A stretch of DNA of 64,000 nt from an uncultured Bacteroidales bacterium (GTDB taxonomy: Bacteria; Bacteroidota; Bacteroidia; Bacteroidales; P3). Where the stretch lies: positions 38,010 to 102,009 of the forward strand of contig ONJY01000003.1 in the NCBI GenBank assembly GCA_900318275.1, in the 5' to 3' direction. A program made the translations under genes and the position numbers. Shown here piece after piece: positions 43,574-52,624 of the stretch. A model generated the notes under the pieces. The model saw only the letters and a list, made by a program, of their open reading frames with translations, was not told the origin of the DNA and ran no database searches. Position 1 is the first letter of the stretch, and each line of letters begins with the position of its first letter.

Positions 43574-45712
43574 ATGAAGAAACTGTTAGCACTTATCGCC
43601 GCGGCGCTGATGATGGCGCCCACGGTGTGCCACGCCGACGAAGGCATGTGGATACCTATGCTCTTGGGCCGCAACCAGGCCGCCATGCAGAAAGCCGGCA
43701 TGCACATCACGGCTCAGGACATCTACGACATCAACAAGGCATCGCTCAAGGATGCCGTGCTGCTCTTCGGCGGCGGATGCACGGGCGAGTTTGTCAGCGA
43801 CGAAGGCCTGGTGCTCACCAACCACCACTGCGGCTACAGCTACATAGTGAAGCACTCAACCGTGGAGCATGACTACCTGACCAACGGTTTCTGGGCCATG
43901 AGCCGCGAGCAGGAGATACCCTGTCCGGGGCTGACGGTGACGAGGCTGGTGTACATGCAGGATGTCACCAAGGAGGTGCTCGACGGCGTGAACGCCGATA
44001 TGAGCGAGAGCGAACGCGAGACAGTGATAGAGAACAACATCAAGGCTGTGGGCGACAAGGCCGTGGAGGGCACCCACTACCGCTACGTCATCAAACCCTT
44101 CTACTACGGCAACCAGTACTTCATGTATGTCAACGAGGTGTTCACCGACGTGCGCCTGGTGGGAGCCCCGCCAAGCAACATAGGCAAGTTCGGCGGCGAC
44201 ACCGACAACTGGATGTGGCCGCGCCACACAGGCGACTTCAGCATGTTCCGCGTGTATGTGGACGGCGACAACAAGCCCGCCGCCTACAGCAAGGACAACG
44301 TGCCCTACCGTCCGCTGAAGCACCTGGAGATAAGCCTCAAGGGTGTCGACGAGGGCGACTTCACCTTCGTCTTCGGCTACCCCGGCACCACACGCCGCTA
44401 TGTGACGCATGACTATGTGGACATGGCAGCCAACCAGGAGAACCCTGTGCGCATAGCGCTGCGCACCATACGCCTCGACCACTACAACGCCGCCATGCGC
44501 CAGAGCGCCGGCCAGCGCCTGAAATACGCCAGCCGCGTGGCCAGCATAGCCAACGGCTGGAAGAAATGGCAGGGTGAGAGCCTCGGCATCGACCGCCTGC
44601 ACGGCGTGGAGCAGAAGATAGCACAGGAGGAGCAGTTCCGCAAGTGGGCCGTCGACAAGCCGCAGTACCGCGACGTGCTGGACCAGATGGAGGACAACTA
44701 CGCCAAGCTACGTGAGGTGGAGATGGAATGGGTATACTTCAGCGAGGCCGTGCTGGCCAGCGACTTCATGCAGCGCGCCTACCGGCTGTATCGCATGATG
44801 AACCTCACCGGCGAGCAACTCGAGGCCGCAGCCGCCAAGATGCTTGACGACAGTCACAAGTACTTCGAAGACTTTGAGCAACACTCGCCCATCGACAAGT
44901 CCATCTTCACCGAATGCTTCATCTACATGTGGTCGCACGGTTATGCGCCCTACCTCAACAAGAAGTGCAGCACCGCCGGTGATGTGGAGAAACTGCTCAA
45001 CCGCTACTATGACAACAACATCATCAACAACCCCAAGAAACTGGAGAAACTGCTCACCTTGCCGGCCGACAAGCTGCACAAGAAACTCATTGACGAGCTG
45101 CCCGCCAAGGACCTCGACTTGATAGGTGTGGCGTACTCATACACCTACAGCAGCGCCAAACGCCAGCAGTACAACGATGCCGACGACAACATACAGCGCT
45201 TGATGCGTACCTACATCAAAGGCATGATGGAGCAGTATCCCGACAGCAACTTCTTCCCCGACGCCAACCTGACGCTGCGCGTCGCCTACGGCCACGTGGA
45301 AGGCTTCAAGCCCAAGGACGCCACCTACTACACCGCCTACAGCACCATCGACGGCATCATGGAGAAGGAGAACCCCGACGTGTATGACTACCGCGTGGAA
45401 CCGAGGCTCAAAGAGCTGTGGCAGAAGAAAGACTACGGCCACTATGCCAACAAGAAGGGCGAGCTGCCCGTGGCCTTCATTGCCACCAACCACACCACCG
45501 GCGGCAACAGCGGCAGCCCCGTGCTCAACGCCGACGGCCAGCTAGTGGGCATAAACTTCGACCGCTGCTGGGAAGGCACCATGAGCGACCTGCTCTTCGA
45601 CCCGGCCTACTGCCGCAACATAAGCCTCGACATACGCTACTGCCTGTTCATCATAGACAAGTATGCCGGTGCACGCCACCTGGTAGACGAAATGACGCTG
45701 GTGGAGCAATAA
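43574..45712 (+). CDS. S46 family dipeptidyl peptidase (DPP7/DPP11-like)
   Basis: This 712-residue secreted exopeptidase removes dipeptides from peptide N-termini in the periplasm. A signal peptide (1-21, VCHADE) is followed by the chymotrypsin-like double barrel with a helical domain. The catalytic triad is visible: His85 in LTNHHCGYSYI, Asp221 in WPRHTGDFSMFR and Ser646 in TGGNSGSPVLN. Length is the family norm. The residue 25 after the nucleophile, which governs specificity in Porphyromonas enzymes (Gly in DPP7, Arg in DPP11), is Ser here by my count. The C25 peptidase gene follows after 48 nt. Confidence 0.93.
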   Translation: MKKLLALIAAALMMAPTVCHADEGMWIPMLLGRNQAAMQKAGMHITAQDIYDINKASLKDAVLLFGGGCTGEFVSDEGLVLTNHHCGYSYIVKHSTVEHDYLTNGFWAMSREQEIPCPGLTVTRLVYMQDVTKEVLDGVNADMSESERETVIENNIKAVGDKAVEGTHYRYVIKPFYYGNQYFMYVNEVFTDVRLVGAPPSNIGKFGGDTDNWMWPRHTGDFSMFRVYVDGDNKPAAYSKDNVPYRPLKHLEISLKGVDEGDFTFVFGYPGTTRRYVTHDYVDMAANQENPVRIALRTIRLDHYNAAMRQSAGQRLKYASRVASIANGWKKWQGESLGIDRLHGVEQKIAQEEQFRKWAVDKPQYRDVLDQMEDNYAKLREVEMEWVYFSEAVLASDFMQRAYRLYRMMNLTGEQLEAAAAKMLDDSHKYFEDFEQHSPIDKSIFTECFIYMWSHGYAPYLNKKCSTAGDVEKLLNRYYDNNIINNPKKLEKLLTLPADKLHKKLIDELPAKDLDLIGVAYSYTYSSAKRQQYNDADDNIQRLMRTYIKGMMEQYPDSNFFPDANLTLRVAYGHVEGFKPKDATYYTAYSTIDGIMEKENPDVYDYRVEPRLKELWQKKDYGHYANKKGELPVAFIATNHTTGGNSGSPVLNADGQLVGINFDRCWEGTMSDLLFDPAYCRNISLDIRYCLFIIDKYAGARHLVDEMTLVEQ

Positions 45713-45760
45713 ACAACAGGAGAAAAGGACTAAATAGATACAATAAGTCACACAACATAG

Positions 45761-48700
45761 ATGAAACGCTTAATCATTGCACTTGGAATGCTGGCGGCCA
45801 TGAACGCCTACGCCCAAGACGAGAAAAGCTGCCGCATAGTGAACGACAGCTATGACGAACTGCGCATAGAGTTTGCCGTCGACAAGCCCACCGTGGGGAA
45901 GACCACCATCTGCGGCGAGCAGTTCAGCACACTGACGATAGAGGGTTACCTGCCGTCAAGCAACATCGGCGAACCGTGTCTACCCACTTTCTCAAAGCTT
46001 ATAGAAGTGCCGCTGTGCAGCGACTTCCGCGTGGAGGTCACCGGTGCCGTATACGACACCCTTGGAGCCCTGAGCCACTGGCTGGCGCCCACCCAGATGC
46101 CGCGCACCAAGAGCGACACCTCAACACCACAGCTGTCCATCAACAAGAGCCTTTACAAGACTGACAAATACTACGGCCAGCAAGAGGCGTTGGTGGAGGC
46201 CGTCGGCATAGCCCGAGACCGCCGTCTGGCGCGCCTTCAGTTCTCGCCGGTGCGCTACAACCCTGCCACAGGCCAGTATATCGTATGCCGCAGTGCCACG
46301 CTTAGCGTCCGCTATATCGGTGCCAACAAGGAGGCCACACTCAACATGTTCGAGCGCTACCACACGCCGGCATTCAACAGTGGCAACGGCGTCATCAACA
46401 GCCTATACCCCAAGGGTGTGGCCACGGCAGCACCGGTGCGCTACCTCATCGTAGCGCACAGCTCGTTCCAGGGCCAGCTGGACAGTTTTGTGCAGTGGAA
46501 GAAACGTAAAGGATTCATCACCGACATAGTTTATACCAACGACCCCGCAGTAGGAACCACAACCACCTCGATACAAGCCTACCTGCAGAGCCAGTACAAC
46601 AACGCCACCGCAGCGTCGCCGGCACCCACATACGTGCTCTTTGTGGGCGACGTACAGCAGATACCCGCTTTCAACGGCAACCAAGGCTCCAGCAGCCATA
46701 TCACCGACCTGTACTATATCTCATGGACCTCGGGCGACATCATCCCTGACTGCTACAGCGGCCGTTTCTCGGCGCAGAACGTCAGCCAGCTCATACCGCA
46801 GATACAGAAGACGCTGATGTACGAGCAGTACACCTTCCCAGACCCGTCGTTCCTTGACCGCGCCGTGATGGTGGCCGGTGTCGACGGCGGCACAAGTGGC
46901 GACAACGGCTATAGATATGGCGACCCCGCCATGGACTATGCCATCACCAACTACATCAACGGCGCCCACGGCTGGGCCAACGTCCACTACTTCAAGAACA
47001 ACACCTCAATAGTGCCCTCCGGCGTCACCAACGTATCGGTATACGGCAATGGCTCAGGCAATGCGGCCACCGTGCGCAGCCTCTACAACATGGGGGCAGG
47101 CCTGATAAACTATACCGCCCATGGCGGCTCCGACGGCTGGAGCAACCCCAACTTCGGCAACACCCATGTCAGCACCATGAGCAACAACCATAAGTTTGGC
47201 CTGATGATAGGCAACTGCTGCCAGACCAACATGTACGGCGAGAGCATGTGCTTCGGCGAGGCCCTGCTCCGCAAGGCCGAGTATGCCGGTGCTGTAGGCT
47301 ATATCGGCGGCAGCGACTATACCTACTGGGGTGAAGACTTCTACTGGACGGTAGGTGTCCGTAGCAGCGTAGGTCCCGGCATGAGCATGGCCTACAACAG
47401 CAACAACCTCGGTGCATACGACCGCATGTACCACACTCACGGCGAGGCCTACTCGCAGTGGGTGGCGGCACAGGGCGCCATCATGATGGCTGGCAACATG
47501 GCCGTGCAGTCGTCTACCTCAAGCCTCAAAGGTTACTACTGGGAGATATATCACCTTATGGGCGACCCGTCTGTGATGACCTACCTGACTCAGGCCGAAG
47601 TCATGACACTCACCGTAGCGCCCACCATCACCTACGGCACTACCACGCTCAGCGTCACCGCGGTACCATACGCCTATGTGGCTTTGAACGACACCGTCAC
47701 ACACACCCTTGTGGCTGCCACATGGGCCGATGCTTCGGGGCAAGCCACACTTACGCTGCCCAGCAATTTATCCGTAGGTACCTATGAGTTGACGGCATCG
47801 GCACAGCAGTACCAAACAGCTTTCCGCAACATCACCATCATAGCTCCTACAGGAGCCTTCCCGTCGGTGATGACAATGACTCCTGCCTCGCCACTCATCC
47901 CAGGCGACACCGTGAGCCTCAACATCATAGTGGAAAATCAGGGCAACAGCGACGCTGACTCCGTGACCATGACTCTCAGCTCCTCGTCACCTGTGCTCAC
48001 CCTGCTCAACAACACCATCACCATCGCCAGCCTGCCTACCGGAGCACAACAAAGCTTCGCCACCGTGCTCGCCGCCGTCAGCCCTACGGCCGGTGACCTC
48101 ACCCACGTCAACATCACGGCCACCGCCAACTGGAGTGGCAACAGCACCCCTGCCATAAGTATCCATCCGCAGACCGTTGTGGCTCCTGTGACTGTCATGC
48201 AGTACTCCAACCACAGCCCGAACCTGCTTCCCGGCGACAGCACCACCATCACGCTGACCATCTACAACCAAGGACATGCAGCCATGCGCAACTGGAGAGT
48301 CACCTGCGACACGCCGACACCGATGTGCACGCTGACGAGCAACGGGCGTGCAAGAGGCAACATCATTGATGCCGGCGACAGCACGAGCATCAACCTCGTC
48401 ATCCACACCGACAGTACATTGCCACAGGATGTCATTGTACCCCTATACGTAAGTGTCAACTACGCCACTACGACCAACGGCAATACAATAGTATCCATTG
48501 ACACCCTGAATACAATAATCAGCAACAGCTTCTGCGAGACATTCGAGGGCAACCAGTTCAACCTCAGCGGCTGGACACAAGGTACCGTTCAGTGGCTGAT
48601 ATACGACACCGACCCCTATAAAGGTTCCTACTGCGCCGGTTCGTCCTACACCATGGGTAGCAGCATGACCGCGGAAATGAGCATCAGCTGCACTATCGAC

Positions 48701-49444
48701 CATGCCGACAGCATAAGCTTCTTCTACAAGGTGTCGTCTGAGGCCAACTACGACAAGTTTCACTTCTACATTGACGGCAACGACATGTTCAATGCCTCTG
48801 GCGAAGTGGAGTGGACCCGCGCGGCCTACCCTGTCAGCGCCGGTAGCCATACCTTCCGCTTCACCTATGAAAAAGACTACAGTGTCAGCAATGGCACCGA
48901 CCGTGCATGGATAGACAATGTAACGCTGCCGCATAATATGCGCAACGCCACATACGTACATCAGGACATCTGCTCCAGCGACACGACTGAGCGACACGAC
49001 TATATGGTCAACCCTGACGGTTCAGTAGTATTCTATAATATTACCGTACACCCGCTGCAGCACACCTTTGACACGGTAGTCAACTACACAGGCTCATCAT
49101 ATATCTGGAATGACAGCGTCTACACCGTGAACGGTGACTATAGCCAGCTTTTCGCCGACATCTACGGCTGTGACAGCACGGCTTCGCTCCACCTCACTTT
49201 CTCCACCGAGGGCATTGACGGCACCGAGGGCACGAAGCTGCGCCTCTACCCCAACCCCACCACCGACATGCTGCACCTCGACAGCGCAGTGGATGAGGCA
49301 CAGGTATACGACGTCAACGGCCGCCTCGTCGCCACCGTCAAGAATACACGCCATATAGACCTCCGGGCAATGCCGGCAGGTGCCTACACCTTGCGGTTAA
49401 TAATGCCTTCGGGCAGCGCGACTTGCCGCGTGATAAAGAGATAA
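45761..49444 (+). CDS. Gingipain-like C25 family cysteine peptidase with T9SS sorting domain
   Basis: This 1227-residue secreted protein has a signal peptide (1-19, MNAYAQD), a propeptide-like region (20-210), a C25 catalytic domain (about 220-620), Ig-like and CARDB-like beta modules (620-930), a jelly-roll module (about 930-1070) and a C-terminal T9SS type A sorting domain (1155-1227, RLYPNPTTD ... GAYTLRL). The catalytic His454 lies in INYTAHGGSDGW and Cys487 in LMIGNCCQTNMYGE, 33 residues apart exactly as in RgpB, followed by the shared YIGGSDYTYWGEDFYW block. It should degrade proteins at the cell surface. The propeptide suggests zymogen activation. P1 specificity cannot be read from sequence alone. 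Confidence 0.93.
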   Translation: MKRLIIALGMLAAMNAYAQDEKSCRIVNDSYDELRIEFAVDKPTVGKTTICGEQFSTLTIEGYLPSSNIGEPCLPTFSKLIEVPLCSDFRVEVTGAVYDTLGALSHWLAPTQMPRTKSDTSTPQLSINKSLYKTDKYYGQQEALVEAVGIARDRRLARLQFSPVRYNPATGQYIVCRSATLSVRYIGANKEATLNMFERYHTPAFNSGNGVINSLYPKGVATAAPVRYLIVAHSSFQGQLDSFVQWKKRKGFITDIVYTNDPAVGTTTTSIQAYLQSQYNNATAASPAPTYVLFVGDVQQIPAFNGNQGSSSHITDLYYISWTSGDIIPDCYSGRFSAQNVSQLIPQIQKTLMYEQYTFPDPSFLDRAVMVAGVDGGTSGDNGYRYGDPAMDYAITNYINGAHGWANVHYFKNNTSIVPSGVTNVSVYGNGSGNAATVRSLYNMGAGLINYTAHGGSDGWSNPNFGNTHVSTMSNNHKFGLMIGNCCQTNMYGESMCFGEALLRKAEYAGAVGYIGGSDYTYWGEDFYWTVGVRSSVGPGMSMAYNSNNLGAYDRMYHTHGEAYSQWVAAQGAIMMAGNMAVQSSTSSLKGYYWEIYHLMGDPSVMTYLTQAEVMTLTVAPTITYGTTTLSVTAVPYAYVALNDTVTHTLVAATWADASGQATLTLPSNLSVGTYELTASAQQYQTAFRNITIIAPTGAFPSVMTMTPASPLIPGDTVSLNIIVENQGNSDADSVTMTLSSSSPVLTLLNNTITIASLPTGAQQSFATVLAAVSPTAGDLTHVNITATANWSGNSTPAISIHPQTVVAPVTVMQYSNHSPNLLPGDSTTITLTIYNQGHAAMRNWRVTCDTPTPMCTLTSNGRARGNIIDAGDSTSINLVIHTDSTLPQDVIVPLYVSVNYATTTNGNTIVSIDTLNTIISNSFCETFEGNQFNLSGWTQGTVQWLIYDTDPYKGSYCAGSSYTMGSSMTAEMSISCTIDHADSISFFYKVSSEANYDKFHFYIDGNDMFNASGEVEWTRAAYPVSAGSHTFRFTYEKDYSVSNGTDRAWIDNVTLPHNMRNATYVHQDICSSDTTERHDYMVNPDGSVVFYNITVHPLQHTFDTVVNYTGSSYIWNDSVYTVNGDYSQLFADIYGCDSTASLHLTFSTEGIDGTEGTKLRLYPNPTTDMLHLDSAVDEAQVYDVNGRLVATVKNTRHIDLRAMPAGAYTLRLIMPSGSATCRVIKR

Positions 49445-49447
49445 AAG

Positions 49448-49475
49448 AAATGGTGGTCGAGTTGACCACCATTTT
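49448..49475. terminator. Bidirectional terminator between C25 and C69 genes
   Basis: AAATGGTGGTC (49448-49458) pairs perfectly with 49464-49474, with A-rich and T-rich flanks, between convergent genes. Confidence 0.88.
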
Positions 49476-49477
49476 TC

Positions 49478-51178
49478 TTATTTGACCTTCAGCACCTCGC
49501 CCTTGTCGTCCACTATCTGGCGGTAGAACCATGCCGGGTATGGCGGCTGCTTGATGCCGGTGACAACGCCCGTCGGGGTGGTCTTGATGCGGCCGTTCTC
49601 GACGGTCTTGATATTGCCGTCGATGTACTTCATCAGCAGCAACTCGTCGAGTTCCTTCCAGCGACGCATCATGCGCTCGGCGCGTTCGTTACTGAAGCGG
49701 TTGAGCTCGCCCACCAGGCGACGCTCGTTGTCCTCCTGCGCCCAGCGCTTGGCATGCGTCGTCTCGTCGCGCACGAAGTCCGTCTCCAGCTCCTGCTGCA
49801 CCTGCCGCACATCGACGATCATCGAGTCGTAACGCAGGTAGCAGAAATTGCTCACGCGGTTGAAGAGCCAGAATGCCGCCGTCTCGCTGTAGCGGCTCAT
49901 TGAGCCGTTGCCCTCCTCGAAGCAGACGGGCACCTGCGTCACGCCGCAGTAGACGGGGCAGTAGACGGTCGAGTAGGTGTCGTCGACGCCGAACCAGATG
50001 ATGCCGCCAAGCTTATCAGGCAGCCAGCTGCGGCATTGTGCCACGAATGAGAAGCCCGTCTGTTGGGTGCTTATGGCGCGCTCATGGACGTACTTCTGTC
50101 CGTCGACCTCGAAATCCATTGGCCGCCAGCGGTAGGGGCAGTGGAAGGGGCCTGCGCCCACGTCCTGCGTCATATCCATCGGCGTGCCCTCGAAGTGGTC
50201 GCGCATCAAGGCCATGCAATCCTGCACGGTGAGTTTGCGGTTGGGCTTCACCCACAGGGGCAGCCGCTCGGCGCTCTTGTCGCCCATGGCGTAGGTCTCG
50301 TAGCGTTTCATATCGTCGGCACAACGATTGAACATCGCGTACACGCGTGCCTCGCAGGCGCGGAGGCCAGAGAAAGTCAGGGGGTTGTAGGTGTCGGCAA
50401 AGCTGAAGTCGGCATCCTTGCCGCTGTACCAGCCGCGCTTGCGTGCGAACGCCGCTACATCCTCGCTGTACACACACTCAACATCTTTGTCGAAGATATT
50501 TTTTATACTCTTGCTGCTGATGCTCTTTCCGCTTCCATCTTTCTTTTTTCCATTTTCCCAAGGGAAGGTGGTGATGCGGGCCTGGTTGGCGTGGCCACAG
50601 ATGTAGCCGTCGGGCACGCGGCGCGCCACCCACACGGCGCCGAGCTCGTCGCCCTTGTTGATGATCTCGTATATCCACACCTCGTTGGGGTCGGCTATGG
50701 AGAAACTCTCGCCGCCTTCGGCGTAGCCGTAGGTGCTCACCAGCTCGTGCATCACCTTGATGGCCTCGCGGCAGTTGCGGGCGCGCTGCAGCGTGACGTA
50801 GATGAGGTTGCCGTAGTCGATGCCCTTGCCCGAGCCGTGTGCCAGCTCCTCGCGGCCACCCCAGGTCGTCTCGCCGATGGCTAGCTGGTGCTCGTTGATG
50901 AAACCCACCACCTGATAGGTGTGTGCCGGCTGCGGTATCTCGATCTGAAATTTCAGCGAGCCGTAGTTGTAGAGCTTCAGCGTCGCCCCCTCGGGGTGGT
51001 CGGCGGCGGGACAGTAGCGCAGCTGCCCATAGCGAGTGTGGCTATCGGCCGCGTAGGTGATAAACGTGCTGCCGTCGGCGGTGGCTCCTTTCGAGACGAT
51101 AAGGTTCGTACACGCGCGGGAGGTGAACGGCAAGAGATGCAAAGTGAAGATAATCAAGATAACAAATATACGTTTCAT
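49478..51178 (-). CDS. Secreted C69 family dipeptidase (PepD-like), copy 2
   Basis: This 566-residue paralogue of the product of 14196-15956 has a signal peptide, with cleavage at SRA|C exposing Cys23 of CTNLIVSKGATADGS as the N-terminal nucleophile. Shared blocks are NEHQLAIGETTWGGREEL, DPNEVWIYEI, KDADFSFADTYNPLTFSGLRACEARVYAMFNR and QTGFSFVAQCRSWLP. It differs from copy 1 mainly in a Lys/Ser-rich loop (GKKKDGSGKSISSKS). It is monocistronic, with a clean promoter, and converges on the C25 gene. Confidence 0.9.
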   Translation of the reverse strand: MKRIFVILIIFTLHLLPFTSRACTNLIVSKGATADGSTFITYAADSHTRYGQLRYCPAADHPEGATLKLYNYGSLKFQIEIPQPAHTYQVVGFINEHQLAIGETTWGGREELAHGSGKGIDYGNLIYVTLQRARNCREAIKVMHELVSTYGYAEGGESFSIADPNEVWIYEIINKGDELGAVWVARRVPDGYICGHANQARITTFPWENGKKKDGSGKSISSKSIKNIFDKDVECVYSEDVAAFARKRGWYSGKDADFSFADTYNPLTFSGLRACEARVYAMFNRCADDMKRYETYAMGDKSAERLPLWVKPNRKLTVQDCMALMRDHFEGTPMDMTQDVGAGPFHCPYRWRPMDFEVDGQKYVHERAISTQQTGFSFVAQCRSWLPDKLGGIIWFGVDDTYSTVYCPVYCGVTQVPVCFEEGNGSMSRYSETAAFWLFNRVSNFCYLRYDSMIVDVRQVQQELETDFVRDETTHAKRWAQEDNERRLVGELNRFSNERAERMMRRWKELDELLLMKYIDGNIKTVENGRIKTTPTGVVTGIKQPPYPAWFYRQIVDDKGEVLKVK

Positions 51179-51196
51179 AAGTAATTAATTTGGGTG

Positions 51197-51227
51197 CAAA
51201 GATACGCAATACTATCGATATGACAAA
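51197..51227 (-). promoter_or_regulatory. Promoter of the second C69 gene
   Basis: On the minus strand TTTG (51224-51227) and TATCTTTG (51197-51204) are exactly 19 nt apart, 18 nt before the ATG. Confidence 0.85.
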
Positions 51228-51315
51228 ATATTTGGTCAAGGAGACAGTAGTCAAGACGAATGATAGAGGACAATTGTGAATTTTGAGTTATTGGGGTGAT
51301 GGTGGGTAGGGGTTT

Positions 51316-51348
51316 AGTAGGTCTACTAGCCGTTTACTAGCCGTCTAG
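51316..51348. repeat. 11-bp minisatellite (TAGCCGTTTAC type), three units
   Basis: AGTAGGTCTAC, TAGCCGTTTAC and TAGCCGTCTAG are consecutive 11-bp units. They match the array at 4117-4160. Confidence 0.8.
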
Positions 51349-51847
51349 GAGCCATTAATAGGTGTTAGTGGCTGGGTATTAGAGGTTTGGCGATAGTATG
51401 GGCTTGTATTTAATTGGTTCTCAGTATGTCAAGGGGATTGTATGGGTTATGGGTTTTTCGCTAGATTATATTTAATTCAAAGGTGCTCAAAGCCTCTTAC
51501 GAGGCAGATAGGTTGTCGACCAAGCCGACGCCACAGCAATGGATTATGGAGAAAGTGAAAGGTGAAAAATGAAAACAAGTAGTACATACAATACCTTCAG
51601 GTGCCGTTTGGAGAAAAAAAACACCCTCCAAATGAGGTGAAAGGGCGATTTTTTGCGACGATGATATGTACGCCAAGTAGGGGACAAGGTGTCGGAACGA
51701 GGGATTTTTTGTCAATTTGGGGGACCTAAAAGAGGCGATTTTTGACGTAAACTGTCAGATTAAGAGGGTTAATAAAACAGGCGAGCTCGTTATATGGCTT
51801 TGTAATTTATTGTTTATTTGCCTTTTAGGTGAAGCAGAACGGTTAAT

Positions 51848-52018
51848 CCCGACAAAAGACAGTTACGACAGATGTTTTTTAAGGGGTATACATTTCTTCA
51901 TTTCATCCCCTTTCTTATCTATATATATCTAATTATTAATCATTTATAAGTATTATAAAGAGGGGTTTTTGAAATTAGGGGTACCATTTTTTAATTGTCG
52001 TAACTGTCTTCTGTCGGG
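51848..52018. repeat. Long inverted repeat with AT-rich core, second example
   Basis: Arms 51848-51870 and 51996-52018 are 23-bp inverted copies with one mismatch (core ACAGTTACGACA). The loop holds a weaker second layer (CCCCTTT against AAAGAGGGG) and an AT-rich centre with CTAATTATTAAT. A 71-codon open frame (51717-51932) crosses the left arm and is not considered coding. Confidence 0.88.
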
Positions 52019-52085
52019 AATTGATTCCACATTCCCTACAAGGCTTTGAATTTCTGCCTTTTAGGCGAACAAGTTATTTCTAAAT

Positions 52086-52230
52086 CTTCCACTTCCAGTC
52101 TTCCAGTCCGTTTTTTTGAGGTATTCCAAACCCTTTATTCTTTATATATATAACTAATTATTAATTAGTTATATAGTATATAAAGGGATGTCAGGTATCC
52201 TTTTTTTGATTGTAAGACTGGAAGTGGAAG
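52086..52230. repeat. Long inverted repeat with AT-rich palindromic core, third example
   Basis: Arms 52086-52102 and 52214-52230 are perfect 17-bp inverted copies (CTTCCACTTCCAGTCTT). The core is a perfect palindrome with 13-bp arms around base 52161 (52148-52174), itself flanked by CCCTTTA and TAAAGGG. Confidence 0.9.
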
Positions 52231-52371
52231 AATTTGTTAAATTATTTAATTGTCGAGTTTTTCCCTACGGGGCCTTTGCGACCTCGTTGCTTGAGAAATC
52301 TCCTACGGAGAATTGGAGGCATGAGGAGGCCACGATTGCTATTGAGAGGAAACGCCTACGGCGTGTCTCTT

Positions 52372-52539
52372 TTACGATCTTTTACAATCTGATTGAGGAC
52401 AACCGCCGTTGGCGTGGGGGCAGTTCTGGCAGCCACAGCCGCAGCCGCCACCCTTGCCTTTGAGGGTGCGGACGAGCCAGCGGACGGCGAAGAAAGCCGT
52501 CGCCGCCAATATAAGCCCTACTATTATCGTCTGTATCAT
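52372..52539 (-). CDS. FeoB-associated Cys-rich small membrane protein
   Basis: This 55-residue protein lies downstream of feoB on the same strand. An N-terminal membrane helix (MIQTIIVGLILAATAFFAV) is followed by a basic stretch and a cysteine cluster (GCGCGCQNCPHANGGC and a final SDCKRS). The pattern is that of the FeoB-associated Cys-rich proteins, thought to assist ferrous iron uptake, perhaps as an iron relay. The reading is direct translation from ATG at 52539 to TAA at 52372. Confidence 0.82.
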   Translation of the reverse strand: MIQTIIVGLILAATAFFAVRWLVRTLKGKGGGCGCGCQNCPHANGGCPQSDCKRS

Positions 52540-52554
52540 CTCTATCAAGAGAAA

Positions 52555-52567
52555 ATCCCTATGGGAT
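52555..52567. repeat. ATCCCTATGGGAT palindrome
   Basis: This 13-bp palindrome resembles the ATCCCTACGGGAT copies at 55156, 55211 and 55282. It sits between feoB and the Cys-rich gene. A related ACCCCTAACGGGGT lies at 52607-52620. Confidence 0.75.
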
Positions 52568-52624
52568 ATTATTGTTGTTATTCTGCGTTGTTTCTATTAA
52601 AAGGCAACCCCTAACGGGGTATCA

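Larger units (their letters stand above)
51228..52371. other. 1.1-kb repeat-rich non-coding region
   Basis: No credible gene is seen. The region holds the 11-bp minisatellite (51316-51348), small hairpins (for example GCCTCTTACGAGGC near 51494-51507 and TTTGGAG/CTCCAAA near 51608-51632), two long inverted repeats (51848-52018 and 52086-52230) and GC-rich CCCTACGGGG / CTCCTACGGAG strings (52260-52320). Composition is AT-rich compared with coding DNA. Confidence 0.75.

Noticed and set aside
51717-51932. A 71-codon plus-strand frame in the repeat region
   Set aside because: It runs into the left arm of a long inverted repeat and has no promoter or family resemblance.
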